The notes beneath the pieces are model-generated. The model did no database searches. It worked only from the letters and a program-made list of their open reading frames with translations, and was not told the DNA's origin. Made by a program: the position numbers and the translations under genes. From Pararge aegeria (taxonomy: Eukaryota > Arthropoda > Insecta > Lepidoptera > Nymphalidae), in the NCBI RefSeq assembly GCF_905163445.1, contig NC_053197.1, positions 1,612,001 through 1,676,000 of the forward strand: a stretch of 64,000 bases of DNA, read 5' to 3'. Below are positions 29,332 through 39,370 of the stretch, piece by piece. Numbering within the stretch: position 1 is the first letter of the stretch; the number at the start of each line of letters is the position of its first letter.

Positions 29332-29992
29332 TATAGCGACTATTAAAAACTGAATCAATGTAATGATATATTTATGCCCTTTGTTTTAGGCGCCCCTAGT
29401 GAAAACTTTGTGAAATATAAATTATTGGCACACAATGTACGATTTTAAAACAAGAGACATTAGGTTTCTTTTACTTTGACGTTGTAACGTTGCGTTTGGA
29501 AAACTATCGATAGTATCTTAAACTATCGATGATTGCAAGATGTGCAAAGCAAATATGGTACATGCAGTGTAATTATGCTACAACGTACACACGCACACAC
29601 ACGCACACATACAAAAGAGATAAGAACGACCGAGACTGGCTTTTGTGGGACAAATAAAACGAAAGATTGGGGCGGAGACGTATAATGAAATGAAAGACAG
29701 GGCCGTGGAGAGAATGATGGTAAAGGCTACTCCGACAAGAGCTCAGCTCTTAAGTTAAGGAAGAAGCAAGTAGGTATACGTCTCACATGTATTAGGAATT
29801 TAACATTCCCTTATATATGAATACGCTCCTAATTGTTCCTTACTAATTATCGATACGTGAATTAATATCTATGATTATTATCAATGTTGGGTGTAATTGG
29901 CCGTTAACCTAAATTGGCATGAGATAATCACATCATACACGTTAATATATAATTGTACGGCTGTGACCCGAAGTTAAACCGATGTTAAATTT
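29332..29992. promoter_or_regulatory. unassigned DNA with two TATCGATA motifs
   Basis: CTATCGATAG at 29504-29513, CTATCGATG about 20 bp on, and TATCGATA at 29848-29855. A CA/GCAC microsatellite lies at 29583-29612. No exon recognised. Confidence 0.4.
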
Positions 29993-30330
29993 AAAGAGTG
30001 TGCTGAGGAGCTATTCGATTTGGTTAAACCATCTCCTTTCTACCATCGAACTGCGATGTACTGAATGAATCTGCACCGTTACGTGGTTGAAATACCATCA
30101 ACACGTACGAAGCGTTTTGCTTCTTCCTTTCTGATTCGCACCGCAAGGGCCTGGAATGCCCTCCCATCTTCGGTCTTCCCCGATACCTATAATCTGGGTA
30201 CTTTCAAATCAAGAGTGAATAGGCATCTTCTAGGCACGCGCGTTTCATCTTAGTTTCATCTCATTTTTTACCATCAGGTGTGATTGCAGCCAAGCACTTG
30301 TCTATATATTTAAAAAAAAAAGAGTTTTTA
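29993..30330 (+). pseudogene. Jockey-type LINE ORF2 C-terminus and 3' UTR
   Basis: Frame in phase with 30065: residues AEELFDLVKPSPFYHRTAMY, a TGA at 30062-30064, then NLHRYVVEIPSTRTKRFAS, a hydrophobic SFLIRTARAWNALPSSVFP, and GTFKSRVNRHLLG to a stop at 30251-30253. HRY..E.P.TRT.RF..SF..R.A..WN.LP..VFP is the conserved end of Jockey-type reverse-transcriptase ORFs. One stop breaks the frame and the 5' part is absent, so it is dead. The 3' UTR has CATCAGGTGTGATTGCAGCC and CTTGTCTATATATTTAAAAA, then an A-tail at about 30325. The tail alone recurs at 14.87 kb. Confidence 0.82.
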
Positions 30331-30404
30331 ATATACAGTTTTTATTCTGTAACCTGCATAAACTGGCTATATATATATCGCTAAAATGTTTTCAAATAGT
30401 ATTC

Positions 30405-30572
30405 TAGAAGCGGTTTTAGCCTAGTGGTAATGGATTCAGCCTACCTTTGCTGTGTTGAATGTTACGAAACATTTAGTTTAGGTAATTAAAATATCACTTG
30501 CTTTAACGGTGAAGGAATCGTGAGGAGACTCGTGAGTTGTAGTGAGTAATGGGTTGATATGATGATAAAAAT
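30405..30572 (+). mobile_element. SINE-A, heavily deleted
   Basis: GCGGTTTTAGCCTAGTGG head, ATTAAAATATCACTTGC, TTTAACGGTGAAGGAATCG, GTAATGGGTTGATATGATGA. The internal CCACCAATCCGC blocks are missing. Confidence 0.7.
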
Positions 30573-30721
30573 GATATTTTTTAATAGGACGTATTAGACT
30601 GTATTCGAGTTCCAAACGAACCTCGCTTTTTAACTTTAGGCTAACTGACACCATTGCATTCGTGTTGAACTAGGTTTGAACTTGTCCATATATAAATTAA
30701 TTGATACGAGTATACTTAGTG

Positions 30722-31030
30722 CGAAGCGGGGATAGCGCAGTGGGTAGGCTCGGTTTCACTTTTGGGGGGCTGAGTGAAAATCTCAGCACGCGCCTCTAAC
30801 TTTTCTAAGTTATGTGCGTTGGAAGTAATAAAAAATATCACTCGCTTTGACGGTGTAAGCGTCTTGAGGAAACCTGCAAACCCGAGAGTTCCACAAAATG
30901 TTCTCAAAGGTATATGGAGTCCACCAATCCGCACTGGGCCAGCGTGCTGGACTACGGCCTTAACCCCTTCTCATTGTTGGCGGAGACCCGTGCCCTGTAA
31001 AGGGCCGGTAATGTGTCGATATGATGAGTA
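30722..31030 (+). mobile_element. SINE-A copy, full length
   Basis: GCGGGGATAGCGCAGTGGG head, GAGTGAAAATCTCAGC (B-box changed), GCTTTGACGGTGTAAGC, CCACCAATCCGCACTGGGCC, GTGTCGATATGATGAG tail. Frames of 72 and 87 residues are shadows. Confidence 0.87.
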
Positions 31031-31285
31031 TACTTAGTGGATAATATGGCAACGATTATTGTTGTTTCTATTATCGATAAATGTATCTATCGATTATCTC
31101 GCCCCTATTGCGTGCCCTTTAATCGGGTATTCGACAACCGGTGGCCATTCGATTCGTGATAACGTCGCAAGGTAAGAGTTCGGTTGATTTGTCGGAAATA
31201 GTGTGGTTTTATGTCATCATGGCTGCTAAGGATGTTAATGACCGGTTTAGCTTCTGAATTTGCGTTCATACGAGTAGGTTTTTTA
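31031..31285 (+). promoter_or_regulatory. TATCGATA motifs followed by a splice-donor-like site
   Basis: TTATCGATAA (31071-31080) and CTATCGATTA (31087-31096), then a more GC-balanced stretch ending in GTCGCAAG|GTAAGAG with the candidate donor GT at 31172. Downstream, an ATG with a 12-codon frame (MAAKDVNDRFSF, stop) begins at 31219. This could be a TATA-less promoter with a non-coding first exon. It could equally be chance, since no second exon is identified. Confidence 0.3.
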
Positions 31286-31289
31286 AAGT

Positions 31290-31490
31290 GATAGTTGCCG
31301 GACCAAGCATATTGCTCACCTGGAGTGGAAAACCATCGCCTATTAATAAGGTAACACTAAGAAGCGCATGCAAGGAACTCGTCCTGCAACATGCCGCCCT
31401 GTGTCCATCAACCTGAGACTTAGCTGTTTAGTGCCTTTATCACAACGGCAGTCACGCTCTAGAGACTGGAACATAGCATTACTGCTGCTT
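31290..31490 (-). repeat. repeat G copy
   Basis: GGACCAAGCATATTGCTCACC, ACCATCGCCTATTAATAAGG, AACATGCCGCCCTGTGTCC, CATCAACCTGAGACTTAG. The opposed 62- to 67-residue frames are shadows. Confidence 0.7.
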
Positions 31491-32244
31491 GATACGTGTC
31501 GATATTTGTTTATCGATATGCTTTCGATAGTGATTATTGCCTTCACTAAAGCTTGAAGTATTAAAAATAAAAATAAATGAATTTAGACAAGATTCTTTTA
31601 GGCAACATTTAACTAAACCCCTTCTCGGAAAAACAGAATATCCGAATACCAAGGAGGTATTCGTTAATCTGTCAACCTGTAAGCTCCTTATCAATCTTAT
31701 CTTTATTTCTATAACTGTACAAATAAGAAAATTCAATTAAAAGCATAGATATAATATGATTATTTAACGGTTTATTGCATTAATCTATTATTTCATCACG
31801 GCGTGTTTTATCGGTTTTTTAAAACTCAAAATGTCTACCCAGTAGACATAATAAATGATAATAATACAAATTTGGCAGTAATGTAACTTATGTCTACTTA
31901 AAAACTGAAACTAGGGTACTAGGGTCTCATGAAGAAGAGTGGACTGGACACTTCGATGCTATACGTCTATAGGATATAAAAAATCTCGGCACTTTCATTG
32001 TGGTTAAAATAAAGCTACCCGACGGTCTCGGTCGTCATAATAAGGCCAATTTAAGGACAAAGACGCACAGAGTGTCCACGTGACATCACGTAATTTCAGC
32101 CGCATCGTGGTTATTGATATAAGAAACAATAATACGCAGTTTGTTGAACGATTTTTACATTGTGAGTGAAATGCCTGACAAATAGTGGGTTTCTGTAGTT
32201 TTGTTTTTGTCTGCAATCAAAATTTTAAAATTCAAAAATTCTTT
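31491..32244. other. unassigned, with TATCGATA at 31511
   Basis: TTTATCGATATGCTTTCGATAG at 31509-31530 includes the exact octamer. Frames of 85, 67 and 70 residues lack any motif. Nothing else seen. Confidence 0.35.
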
Positions 32245-32400
32245 ATTCTCTAAATAAATACCTATACTACAACAATATACACATCGTCATCCAGCCCCAA
32301 AGAAAGCGTAGCTGGTGTTGTGGGTGCTAAGATGACTGATGAATATTTTTATGATTAATAGATATTATATGCAGATAAACACTGGCACTGAAAAAAATTC
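32245..32400 (-). mobile_element. SINE-B 3' half
   Basis: ACTACAACAATATACACATCG, CCAGCCCCAAAGAAAGCG, GATGACTGATGAATATTTTT, GATAAACACTGGCACTG. The head is replaced by a short repeat G scrap (AGTTGATGGATTTCTGC at about 32444). Confidence 0.75.
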
Positions 32401-33263
32401 ATTCCCTATGAAGCACATCAAAGGCTCTTTCGGTTTTAGTCAAGTTGATGGATTTCTGCTTTCCATGCCAATAGGAAATATTATTTTCGAATGGTTAAAG
32501 CAGTGGTAACAAACAGACGGACACGTTTGTGTTTACAATATGCATAGTGTCCATAACCCTTTTAGGTATGCAATGCCTATAGAATGTTAATGTTGTTCAT
32601 TTTTAAGTGTAGGTAAAACAGTTCAACAACGAAACTAAAATCCTGTGTTTGTCTACAACGTGCCTATATTATTGCTATAAATTATTGGGTTAATTTGTCT
32701 CGTGCTTGCCATTGATATGTCTTGAATACCTCGTGCTTGCCTTTCAAAATGCCTACAAGATGCCTTTTTGTCTTCGAAGATGGCTTCTTTTTTTAATATA
32801 TATATAAATGTCATAAACTTACAAATAGAAAAAAACAGAAAGCCACTTATGTAGCACAACTAAGTACAGATCTTAGAAATCTTTGTTCCTATGTCGAAGG
32901 AAAAAATTTAGGCGGTAATCAATACAAAGAAAATTAATATTTAAAAAAAAGTTATATAAAACCAAGGTACCTAAAGTACTTGTATATCTCGGATTTTGTA
33001 TATCGATCGGTAGTATTCATAAAAACCAGGTTGTAGGCGTTCCGTGTGTCACTAACAAATGCATCCTGTTTGCCAATTGATTAATTGCGGCCATTTGATA
33101 GTATGACGACCTATTTTTATTCGACTGCAGCGTTAACTATGCTAGCGCTTTTTTGCTTGTACGTAAACACACGCCGTACATTGACGGTCGGTCGATAAAT
33201 AGGTCACAGTGCTGCTGTCATGAAGAGTGAACAATAAGAGGACACTGTATTAAAGGTACCAAC
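32401..33263. other. no feature recognised
   Basis: TCGTGCTTGCC is repeated at 32698 and 32729. TATCGATC at 33001. No gene or full repeat. Confidence 0.35.
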
Positions 33264-33548
33264 TCGTACTGGCTCTTTGGTATAGTGGTTAGAATATTCA
33301 ACTCGAGATCGTGGTCCTCGGTTTGATACTTGAGTCACACCAAGATTGCTAGGTATTGGAGGTGTCCACCCTCGTAATTCGGAGAACACGTTAAGGAGTC
33401 GGACCCGGTCACTATCAGTAATTTGTGTGAGTCGTTAAAGCTCACCATGAAGGGTCTAAAGGGAAGCAGCATGAAGGGTATCACATGCTCTAATACCCTC
33501 TCTCAAAACGTCTCAGCTGCGTTGGTATAAGTGTATCATAAGGAATGA
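33264..33548 (+). mobile_element. SINE-E, tRNA-derived
   Basis: Head TGGCTCTTTGGTATAGTGG-TTAG and CTCGGTTTGATACTTGAG, then a body with GGTGTCCACCCTCGTAATTC, GGAGAACACGTTAAGGAGTC, GGACCCGGTCACTATCAG, GAGTCGTTAAAGCTC and TCTCAGCTGCGTTGG. This differs from families A to C. It is the only copy in the window, recognised from general knowledge of lepidopteran SINEs. Confidence 0.6.
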
Positions 33549-34160
33549 CTCTTTAAAAATATAAAATCAAAAGAAGGATATTTAATTTTTCCATACAAAC
33601 TGATTCAAAACATTCAAGCGTTTCCTACCGATGAAAACCCTATTTATGATAAAAGACCGACACGCGTTTAGTACCTACGCTTCGCAACGCATTTTTCATG
33701 GTATGTTAAGGCTGTATCAAAAACTATTAGCGTTACGGTTTCACAGTCAAAGATAGGAAATAATTTACCTCTAAAGCATCTGAAGTAATATTTCGGTTTT
33801 CATTTACACGTTGTTTATATACAATTTCCAAAGATGAATGGTCCTCGCCTCGGTTTCCAAGCACAAACATCCGCTCGGAGGAAGATCTTCCTATCGTTAC
33901 GTTCGAGCACATAACCTTAGCTCCCGTACAATATATGTACTTTTAATGTTTTACACCTGAATTGGTTGGATGCGTGTTTAAATATAAATGTATTCACACC
34001 AAATAAATAAACATCCCCTGAGCCTTCTTATGAGGCCCACAGCTATAGCTAGACCACGTTTCCACTGTTCGAAAACTGTGGTCTTCAGGCACTGAGGTAT
34101 TTTGGAAAAGGGGGTGATATCTCCTTTATAGATTATTCCGAAAGCTGCCCATTCGAGTTG
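33549..34160. other. no feature recognised
   Basis: Nothing supportable. Confidence 0.35.
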
Positions 34161-34164
34161 GATT

Positions 34165-34300
34165 GGCAGCGTATGCTTGGAGTGATCAAATCAGGAATGA
34201 GGAGATCCGTAGAGCACCCAGAGTTACCGACATGGCTGAAAGAGTCGCGAAGCTAGTCAGTGGGTCCCATAGCTCGAAAACCTATGCTGGTTGGGGTTCC
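34165..34300 (+). pseudogene. RTE-type LINE ORF2 remnant, first piece
   Basis: One frame gives DQIRNEEIRRAPRVTDMAE and RVAKL. A neighbouring frame just upstream gives QRMLGV. After a frameshift, CAGTGGGTCCCATAGCTCG fits the expected WQWxGHIAR region. MLGV..RD.IRNEEIRR...VTDIA is a well-known stretch of RTE/BovB-like ORFs. Disrupted by several indels. Confidence 0.7.
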
Positions 34301-34689
34301 TACATATTTTGAAGTCGCTCATGAAGCCTACATTCCGCCTATGATATCGAAAGCATTACCCACCGGTTTCTTTACTTAATGTACTTGTAACCTTGAGAAC
34401 CCTCGGTTTTGAACCTACTTTCCTTTGTACAAAATTAAATGCTTAGAAAGCATAGCTTTTAATAATTAAAGTAAGTATACATGTCGCGTTTGTCTCAAAC
34501 ACTCAATATGTATAATTACGAGCGATATAAAAATTAAAAACAAACTATAAAATAGTGAATTTCAATTAGAAACAACTATTTAGAAGTAAAGTGTATTTAC
34601 AATTTTTTTTTCTTTAGAAGTTCTTTTTAAACTATTTTGGACTAAAATGGGTTTCAAAAAAATCTCGTTTTAAAATACTCGAGAAAATT
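34301..34689. other. DNA separating two RTE pieces
   Basis: AT-rich and unassigned. Its position between two parts of one ORF suggests a later insertion or a local rearrangement. Confidence 0.35.
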
Positions 34690-34847
34690 TTATTTGGAAC
34701 TCGCACCGGTAAACGCAGCTTTGGTAGACTCCCGACAAGACGGATGGATGACTTCAAGCGAATTGCAGTGAGCTGCTGGACCCTAGAGGACTATGGTATT
34801 TGGAACTACAAAAGACCTATCCAGCAGAGGACATCCATTGGTTAAAT
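34690..34847 (+). pseudogene. RTE-type LINE ORF2 remnant, C-terminal piece
   Basis: Reads RTGKRSFGRLPTRRMDDFK, RIAVSCW, then IQQRTSIG and a TAA at about 34843. This fits the GRPPTRWTDD..K.AG..W ... YVQQWT end of RTE-type ORFs. A SINE-B follows at once. Confidence 0.65.
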
Positions 34848-35092
34848 AAATAAATATACTACGAATATACACACATCGCCATCGAGCCCTAAAAAAAGAG
34901 TAGCTTGTGTTATGGGTACTAAGATGACTGATGAATATACATAAATACTTATAATATACAGATAAACACCCATACACTGAAAAACATTCAAGTTCATCAC
35001 ATAAACATTTTCCAGTTGTGGGAATCGGACCCACGGCCTTGGACTCAGAAAGCAGGGTCGCTGCCGACTGCGCAAGTCGGCCGTCAAATTGG
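34848..35092 (-). mobile_element. SINE-B copy, full length
   Basis: AAATAAATAAATATACTACG tail, CGCCATCGAGCCCTAAAAAA, AACACCCATACACTGAAAAAC, GGGAATCGGACCCACGGCC, and the head GCCGACTGCGCAAGTCGGCC. The 83- and 111-residue frames over it are shadows. Confidence 0.87.
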
Positions 35093-35509
35093 TTGACATG
35101 ATGATGGCGAAATAAACAGACTTTGCACGGGACGGGACTGGATTTGTAATCCAGTAAATACCTGATCGAAGACTCACTGAAAATTCAGACCCAATTTCAG
35201 TCTGCTTACATAAACACCGTTGAGTAACTGAGACTCGAGAGCTAGGCAGCTACAATATTCCCAAATACATAATAAATAGCTAGCTATATCAGTGCCCCAA
35301 CTATTTCAAGTGGGTCGCTATTTTAATCCCCCAAACTAACATTTGCCACAATATACCGTGTAATTATAATCGTACTTTAATAGCGAGCGAGCGTTGAGTT
35401 TTACGATATATCTACACAGTTTATATTTATGCGCAAATTTCGCGGCATCAAAATATTCACGATCGCTACCCAAAATATTCGTATAATGAAACTAGGGTTT
35501 ATTTAAGTA
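35093..35509. other. no feature recognised
   Basis: A short palindromic GGATTTGTAATCC at 35139-35151. Otherwise nothing. Confidence 0.35.
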
Positions 35510-35820
35510 AGGTTTTGTATGTATAGCCTTACATAACCTTATGGGGTACAGTTGGAGAACTAATTTTGACCCCCGACGCAAAAAATAGAGGGTGTTATAA
35601 GTTTGACGTGTGTGTGTGTGTCTGTCTGTCTGTGGCATCGTATTTCTCGATATACTTGATTTTGACTTCGTTTTTTTTTAATGGTATTAGTCGGTAGTGT
35701 TCTTAGCTATGTTTGATTAAAATCGGTCCAAGATGGTCAATTCAATTCAAAATTCATTTATTTCAAGTAGGCCTAATATAAGCGGTCGCCGCCGATATAG
35801 ATGAAAGTCGGGGGTTTTTA
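35510..35820. repeat. GT/CTGT-bearing interspersed repeat and CR1 tail scrap
   Basis: GGTGTTATAAGTTTGACGTG, (GT)n, CTGTCTGTCTGTGGCATCG and AAAATCGGTCCAAGATGG recall a common lepidopteran repeat. AATTCAAAATTCATTTATTTC-AAGTAGGCC at 35746-35775 is a CR1-type tail end (minus strand). Confidence 0.5.
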
Positions 35821-35985
35821 TTACTATATTATCGACAAAGACGTTTTGCCAAGTCTCTAGCGTTCCGGAACGATATTGCATAGAAGTCGATAAGGATAGC
35901 TCACAGTCTGCATTTACTCTATTACTAAAGGAGAGATTGAGATTACAGTTTATGGGTTCCTAGTAGAATAAAAAAAAATTGTACC
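35821..35985 (+). mobile_element. SINE-C 3' half, diverged
   Basis: TATCGACAAAGACGTTTTGCC, CTCTAGCGTTCCGGAACG, GCATAGAAGTCGATAAGG, GGTTCCTAGTAGAATAAAAAA. Confidence 0.65.
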
Positions 35986-36215
35986 AGTGAACATTAATAA
36001 CATTCGGTTAGGACTGGTTAGAGATTAGTTCTGCCCACTTTGCTGGCGCAACGGTAAGCGCTGGGAAGTCAAGTACAAGGTCCCGGGATCGATTCCCGGC
36101 TGGAGCAATTTGGGATTTTACAATTCTCTGGTCTGGTCTAGTGGGAGGCTTTGGCCGTGGCTAGTTACCACCTTACCGACAAACGTGCAGCTAAGCGATT
36201 TAGTGTTCCGGTGCA

Positions 36216-36805
36216 ATTCAAATTCAAATTTAAATTCATTTATTTCAAGTAGGCCTACTTTATAAGCACTTTTGAAACGTCAAGTATGTATGTTTGTAGT
36301 GACTCTACCACCGGTTCGGAAAGCAGATTCTACCGAGAAGAGCCGGCAAGAAACTCAGTAGTTGCTCTTTTCCAACATCAACATTTACAATCATTTTGCT
36401 ATCTTGCGGGAGATGAGGGCGAGGCTGGCTGCTTCCAATCTACCCTTGTCATTGAGGAATTCATCAAATGTATAGTAACCTCGCTGTACTAGATGCGTTT
36501 TTATACATTTTTTAAATGTATGCATTGGTAGGTCAAGAATTTCCTTAGGAATCATGTTGTAAAAGCGTATACTCAACCCCACAAAGGAGTTCTGCACCTT
36601 TCGCAGACGACATGCAGATATCACTAATTTATGTCCGTTTCTGGTAAGTCGATTGTTAATTTCAGCTTTTTGTTTATAAAGAGTAATATTTTGTCTCACA
36701 AAGACTATATTATTATAAATGTATTGCGAAGCTACTGTAAGAATACCTATTTGTTTAAATTTTTCACGAAGCGATTCGCGTGATCCAAGTTTACATATTG
36801 ATATA
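36216..36805 (-). mobile_element. 5'-truncated CR1-type LINE inside SINE-C
   Basis: Tail AATTCAAATTCAAATTTAAATTC, then AAGTAGGCCTACTTTATAAGC, GAAACGTCAAG, GGTTCGGAAAGCAGATTC, GAAACTCAGTAGTTGCTC, and the ORF 3' end from 36391. The youngest event at this site. Confidence 0.85.
36391..36804 (-). pseudogene. CR1-type LINE ORF2, C-terminal 137 codons
   Basis: This is the longest convincing coding remnant in the window. The frame is open from 36804 to the stop at 36391. In order: LGSRESLREKFKQIGILTV, ASQYIYNNIVFVRQNI, QKAEINNRLTRNGHKL, RLRKVQNSFVGLSIRFYN, MIPKEILDLPMHTFKKCI, KTHLVQRGYYTFDEFLND. This succession is typical of the extreme C-terminus of CR1-like (Daphne/CR1 group) reverse-transcriptase polyproteins, downstream of the catalytic domain. 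The FADD-type catalytic motif and the endonuclease are missing because of 5' truncation, so it is not functional. The lack of any stop suggests a fairly recent insertion. The exact clade is from memory, not from a search. Confidence 0.85.
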
Positions 36806-36955
36806 TGTCGCCTAGAAACTATGGTACGATAACTATGGGCATGACTACCATACTTCCTAACAGATTAGCCCGCTACCAACTCAGACTGCATCATCACTTT
36901 GTACCAGGTGAGATAGCAGTCAAGGGCTAACTTGTAAAGGAATAAAAAAAAAAGT

Positions 36956-37148
36956 TATGATATGATTGTACCTACCACCCGGTCGGTTGCAGTGCATGAA
37001 TGGAGTGAATGAAATCAAGTGGATTGTATTTCAGGTTAATAGAACGTTAACCTGTTTTAGTTTTATTGAAACAGTTTCGCATTCAAATAAATGCTACTGC
37101 AGTGTTGACTGCATCCGATCTGGCTGTTTCAGAGAATACCTACTTTTA
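36956..37148. other. no feature recognised
   Basis: A 69-residue frame without a domain. Confidence 0.3.
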
Positions 37149-37290
37149 TATGAACCCCTAGTACTAATATTATAAATACGAAATTGCGTCTGTTTGTTTA
37201 TTGGTTTGTTTTTTACGTATGTTCGGCTCAACCGATATAGATGAAATTTATAGAGAAAGGGGTATTTTTCAAGGATTTCGCGATTTTTTT
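37149..37290 (+). repeat. Helitron-like 5' fragment
   Basis: TACTAATATTATAAATACG, TCTGTTTGTTTATTGGTTTG, CGGCTCAACCGATATAGATG: the start pattern of insect non-autonomous Helitrons. No CTAG end identified. Confidence 0.5.
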
Positions 37291-37560
37291 TATTTTACTT
37301 AGATAAAATGCAGATTTGATGAAGGTCGGTCTATTGATTGAGCTAATACAAAAATATTTTTGTTTCGTTAATTATAAACTGTACCTACTTTTCGGTATTG
37401 TGATGGCGACTGACATTTCTTAAATTATTTCATTAATAGTTACAATATAATTACACTTATTCCTTACTTATTCAACACTTATACACGCCCGTGTGGAATG
37501 ATGCCATGCCAATATTTTTTAAACCTTTTTTTATTGATAATAGACTGAGCAGTGCAAAGA
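37291..37560. other. no feature recognised
   Basis: Nothing supportable. Confidence 0.3.
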
Positions 37561-37567
37561 AATGTCT

Positions 37568-37880
37568 GAAGCGGCGATAGCCCAGTGGGTAGGACTTTGA
37601 CTTCACTTTTGGGGGGCCGAGTAAGAATTCCAGGACGCACTTCTAACTTTTCTAAGTTATGAGCGTTTCCAGCAATTAAAATATCACTTGCTTCAACGGT
37701 GAAGGAAAACATCATGCATGCCTAAGAGTTCACCATGTTTTCAAAGGTTTGTGGAGTCCACCAATCCGCACTGGGCCAGCGTGGTGGACAACGGCCTCAA
37801 CCCCTTCTCATTATGGGAGGAGATCCGTGCCTTGTAGTGGGCGGGTAATGGGTTGATACAATAATGATGATGATAATAGA
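37568..37880 (+). mobile_element. SINE-A copy, full length
   Basis: AAGCGGCGATAGCCCAGTGGG, GAGTAAGAATTCCAGGACGC, GCTTCAACGGTGAAGGAAAAC, CCACCAATCCGCACTGGGCC, GGGCGGGTAATGGGTTGATA, ATGATGATGATAAT tail. Confidence 0.9.
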
Positions 37881-37924
37881 CTAGCACTTGAACACTCGTA
37901 AACATGCAGTGAAATTAAAGTGCA

Positions 37925-38220
37925 GTTTCATCTTCATCTTCCAGGCCAGCGAGGTCTTACTTGGGTAATGCCTATTCACTCTTGATTTAAAGATACCCAA
38001 GTTGTAAGAATTACCAAACTATTTATGGATTTCGGAAGGGCGTTCCATACGCCAGGCAATCGTATAAGAAACGAAGGTGCAAATTGCTTTGTACGTATTT
38101 TTGGGATATTGACAACATAGGGTTGAAAACCCGCCCGGTGTCTAGCGGTGCGATGGTAAAACTCACTGTTGTACCATAGCTACTTTTCCACGCTGAAAAT
38201 TCTTGAAATTGGGTATAAAT
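37925..38220. repeat. repeat H copy
   Basis: GGGTAATGCCTATTCACTC, TTTAAAGATACCCAAGTTG, GGAAGGGCGTTCCATACGCC, GGATATTGACAACATAGGG, CCGGTGTCTAGCGGTGCG. Shared with 63.7-63.9 kb. Confidence 0.65.
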
Positions 38221-38276
38221 TACTTAGCCACTTATTAACTCGAATGTGAGATCAAAAAAAACCTGGCTAAGTTTGT

Positions 38277-38418
38277 TGTGTTCTTATCCTAGCTTTAGTT
38301 TTAAGTTTAACGAATGCAGTGATCACCATCACCTAACATTAGTGGTAGCATGTTAAATGTATGAACGCTTCATAAATGCCTGTGATAAGGTCTACATGAA
38401 ATAAACATTTTTGAATAT
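38277..38418 (+). mobile_element. T2 LINE 3' end, plus copy of a tail-to-tail pair
   Basis: TAGCTTTAGTTTTAAGTTTA, GAACGCTTCATAAATGCCTG, GTCTACATGAAATAAACATT-TTTGAATATGAATTT. It ends where the minus copy begins. Confidence 0.75.
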
Positions 38419-38419
38419 G

Positions 38420-38605
38420 AATTTTAAATTCTTTATTTATGTAGGCTTAAATTCTTTGTACAGGGACTTATGAAGCGTTCATACTCGTAGGTACTTATAT
38501 GTTTACATGATTTTAAGATGATGGTGTTCGCCATCTTAAACCTAAAGCTACGTGGGTTCTAAACAAGCCAGAACATCCTGGCTAAACTTTTGCGCAAAAT
38601 ATGAG
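38420..38605 (-). mobile_element. T2 LINE 3' end, minus copy of a tail-to-tail pair
   Basis: AATTTTAAATTCTTTATTTA, GGGACTTATGAAGCGTTC, CCTAAAGCTACGTGGGTTC. Its A-tail faces that of 38277-38418, so the pair forms an imperfect inverted repeat. Confidence 0.75.
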
Positions 38606-39173
38606 AGTCCTTCTGTTACCAGATAAGGCAATCAAGTAAGGTGCAGTGTGGCTAGATTTTTTTACACCTAGGTACTTGGAGTCTGTAGATATTTGATTTC
38701 TCATGTTATATTTTTTTTTTTTTAGGTATTTAATTTAGAATTTGATTTGTTGTGTGCGAATAGAAATCAAAGGAAAGATCCCAAGATATACCGATGCCAA
38801 TAACAAAATATAAGTATCTCCCTTCTGAGGTCGTGACCCTATACCCGTATGCTCTAATCCGATTACCAGAGGGTACTTCCACAATGATCGGGCACTGTTG
38901 GAGGATATTAGTTAATGAACTCTCTGATTGGGACTGAGAACGGCCCTTTGTTAGATTGGCCTTTATTTGATGCAGACGCCGGAGAACTTCGTGAGATTCA
39001 CAAACGTACATTTCTACTGGCTATCCTTATAACTAGATTAGTATGGACTCTAGGCTTACAGTAGTTCTCTCAAATCTATATTCAAATGTGATTTCACGAG
39101 GTCTTATGAATTCATCGTCACATAAATTTGTTTAGAGTACATACCATTAGAGGATTGTGCAATGCCCATACAA
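38606..39173. other. no feature recognised
   Basis: The 93-residue minus-strand frame (38730-39011) has no recognised domain. I do not call it. Confidence 0.35.
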
Positions 39174-39360
39174 ACTCAGTGGGGTTTCGGGACATCAAGT
39201 CAACTATATATACCTAGCTATTGATTGAAAAAAAAAAACCTGATCTCTTCTCAGGATTAGAAGGGTTTAGACCGTAGATTCCACCGTGGAACTACGATTC
39301 TTTTTTCAATCAATAGCTAGGTATATATAGTTGACTTGATGTCCCGAAACTCCACTGAGT
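39174..39360. repeat. inverted repeat, ~58-bp arms
   Basis: Left arm ACTCAGTGGGGTTTCGGGAC ... CTAGCTATTGATTGAAAAAA (39174-39233). The right arm (39301-39360) is its reverse complement with one clear mismatch in GGGG/GGAG. The loop carries a SINE-A scrap (GAAGGGTTTAGACCGTAG). Confidence 0.85.
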
Positions 39361-39370
39361 GTCTATTGTA

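Larger units (their letters stand above)
36036..36955 (+). mobile_element. SINE-C split by a CR1-type LINE
   Basis: 5' part at 36036-36215: CTGGCGCAACGGTAAGCGC, ATCGATTCCCGGCTGGAGC, TTAGTGTTCCGGTGC. 3' part at 36806-36955: TGTCGCCTAGAAACTATGG, GACTACCATACTTCCTAAC, TCAGACTGCATCATCAC, GTAAAGGAATAAAAAAAA. The insert breaks the GGTGC|GATGTCGC junction of the family. Confidence 0.85.

Noticed and set aside
30065..30253. Small host gene of 62 codons
   Set aside because: The translated frame continues upstream through one stop with Jockey-type LINE residues, so it is the end of a retrotransposon ORF.
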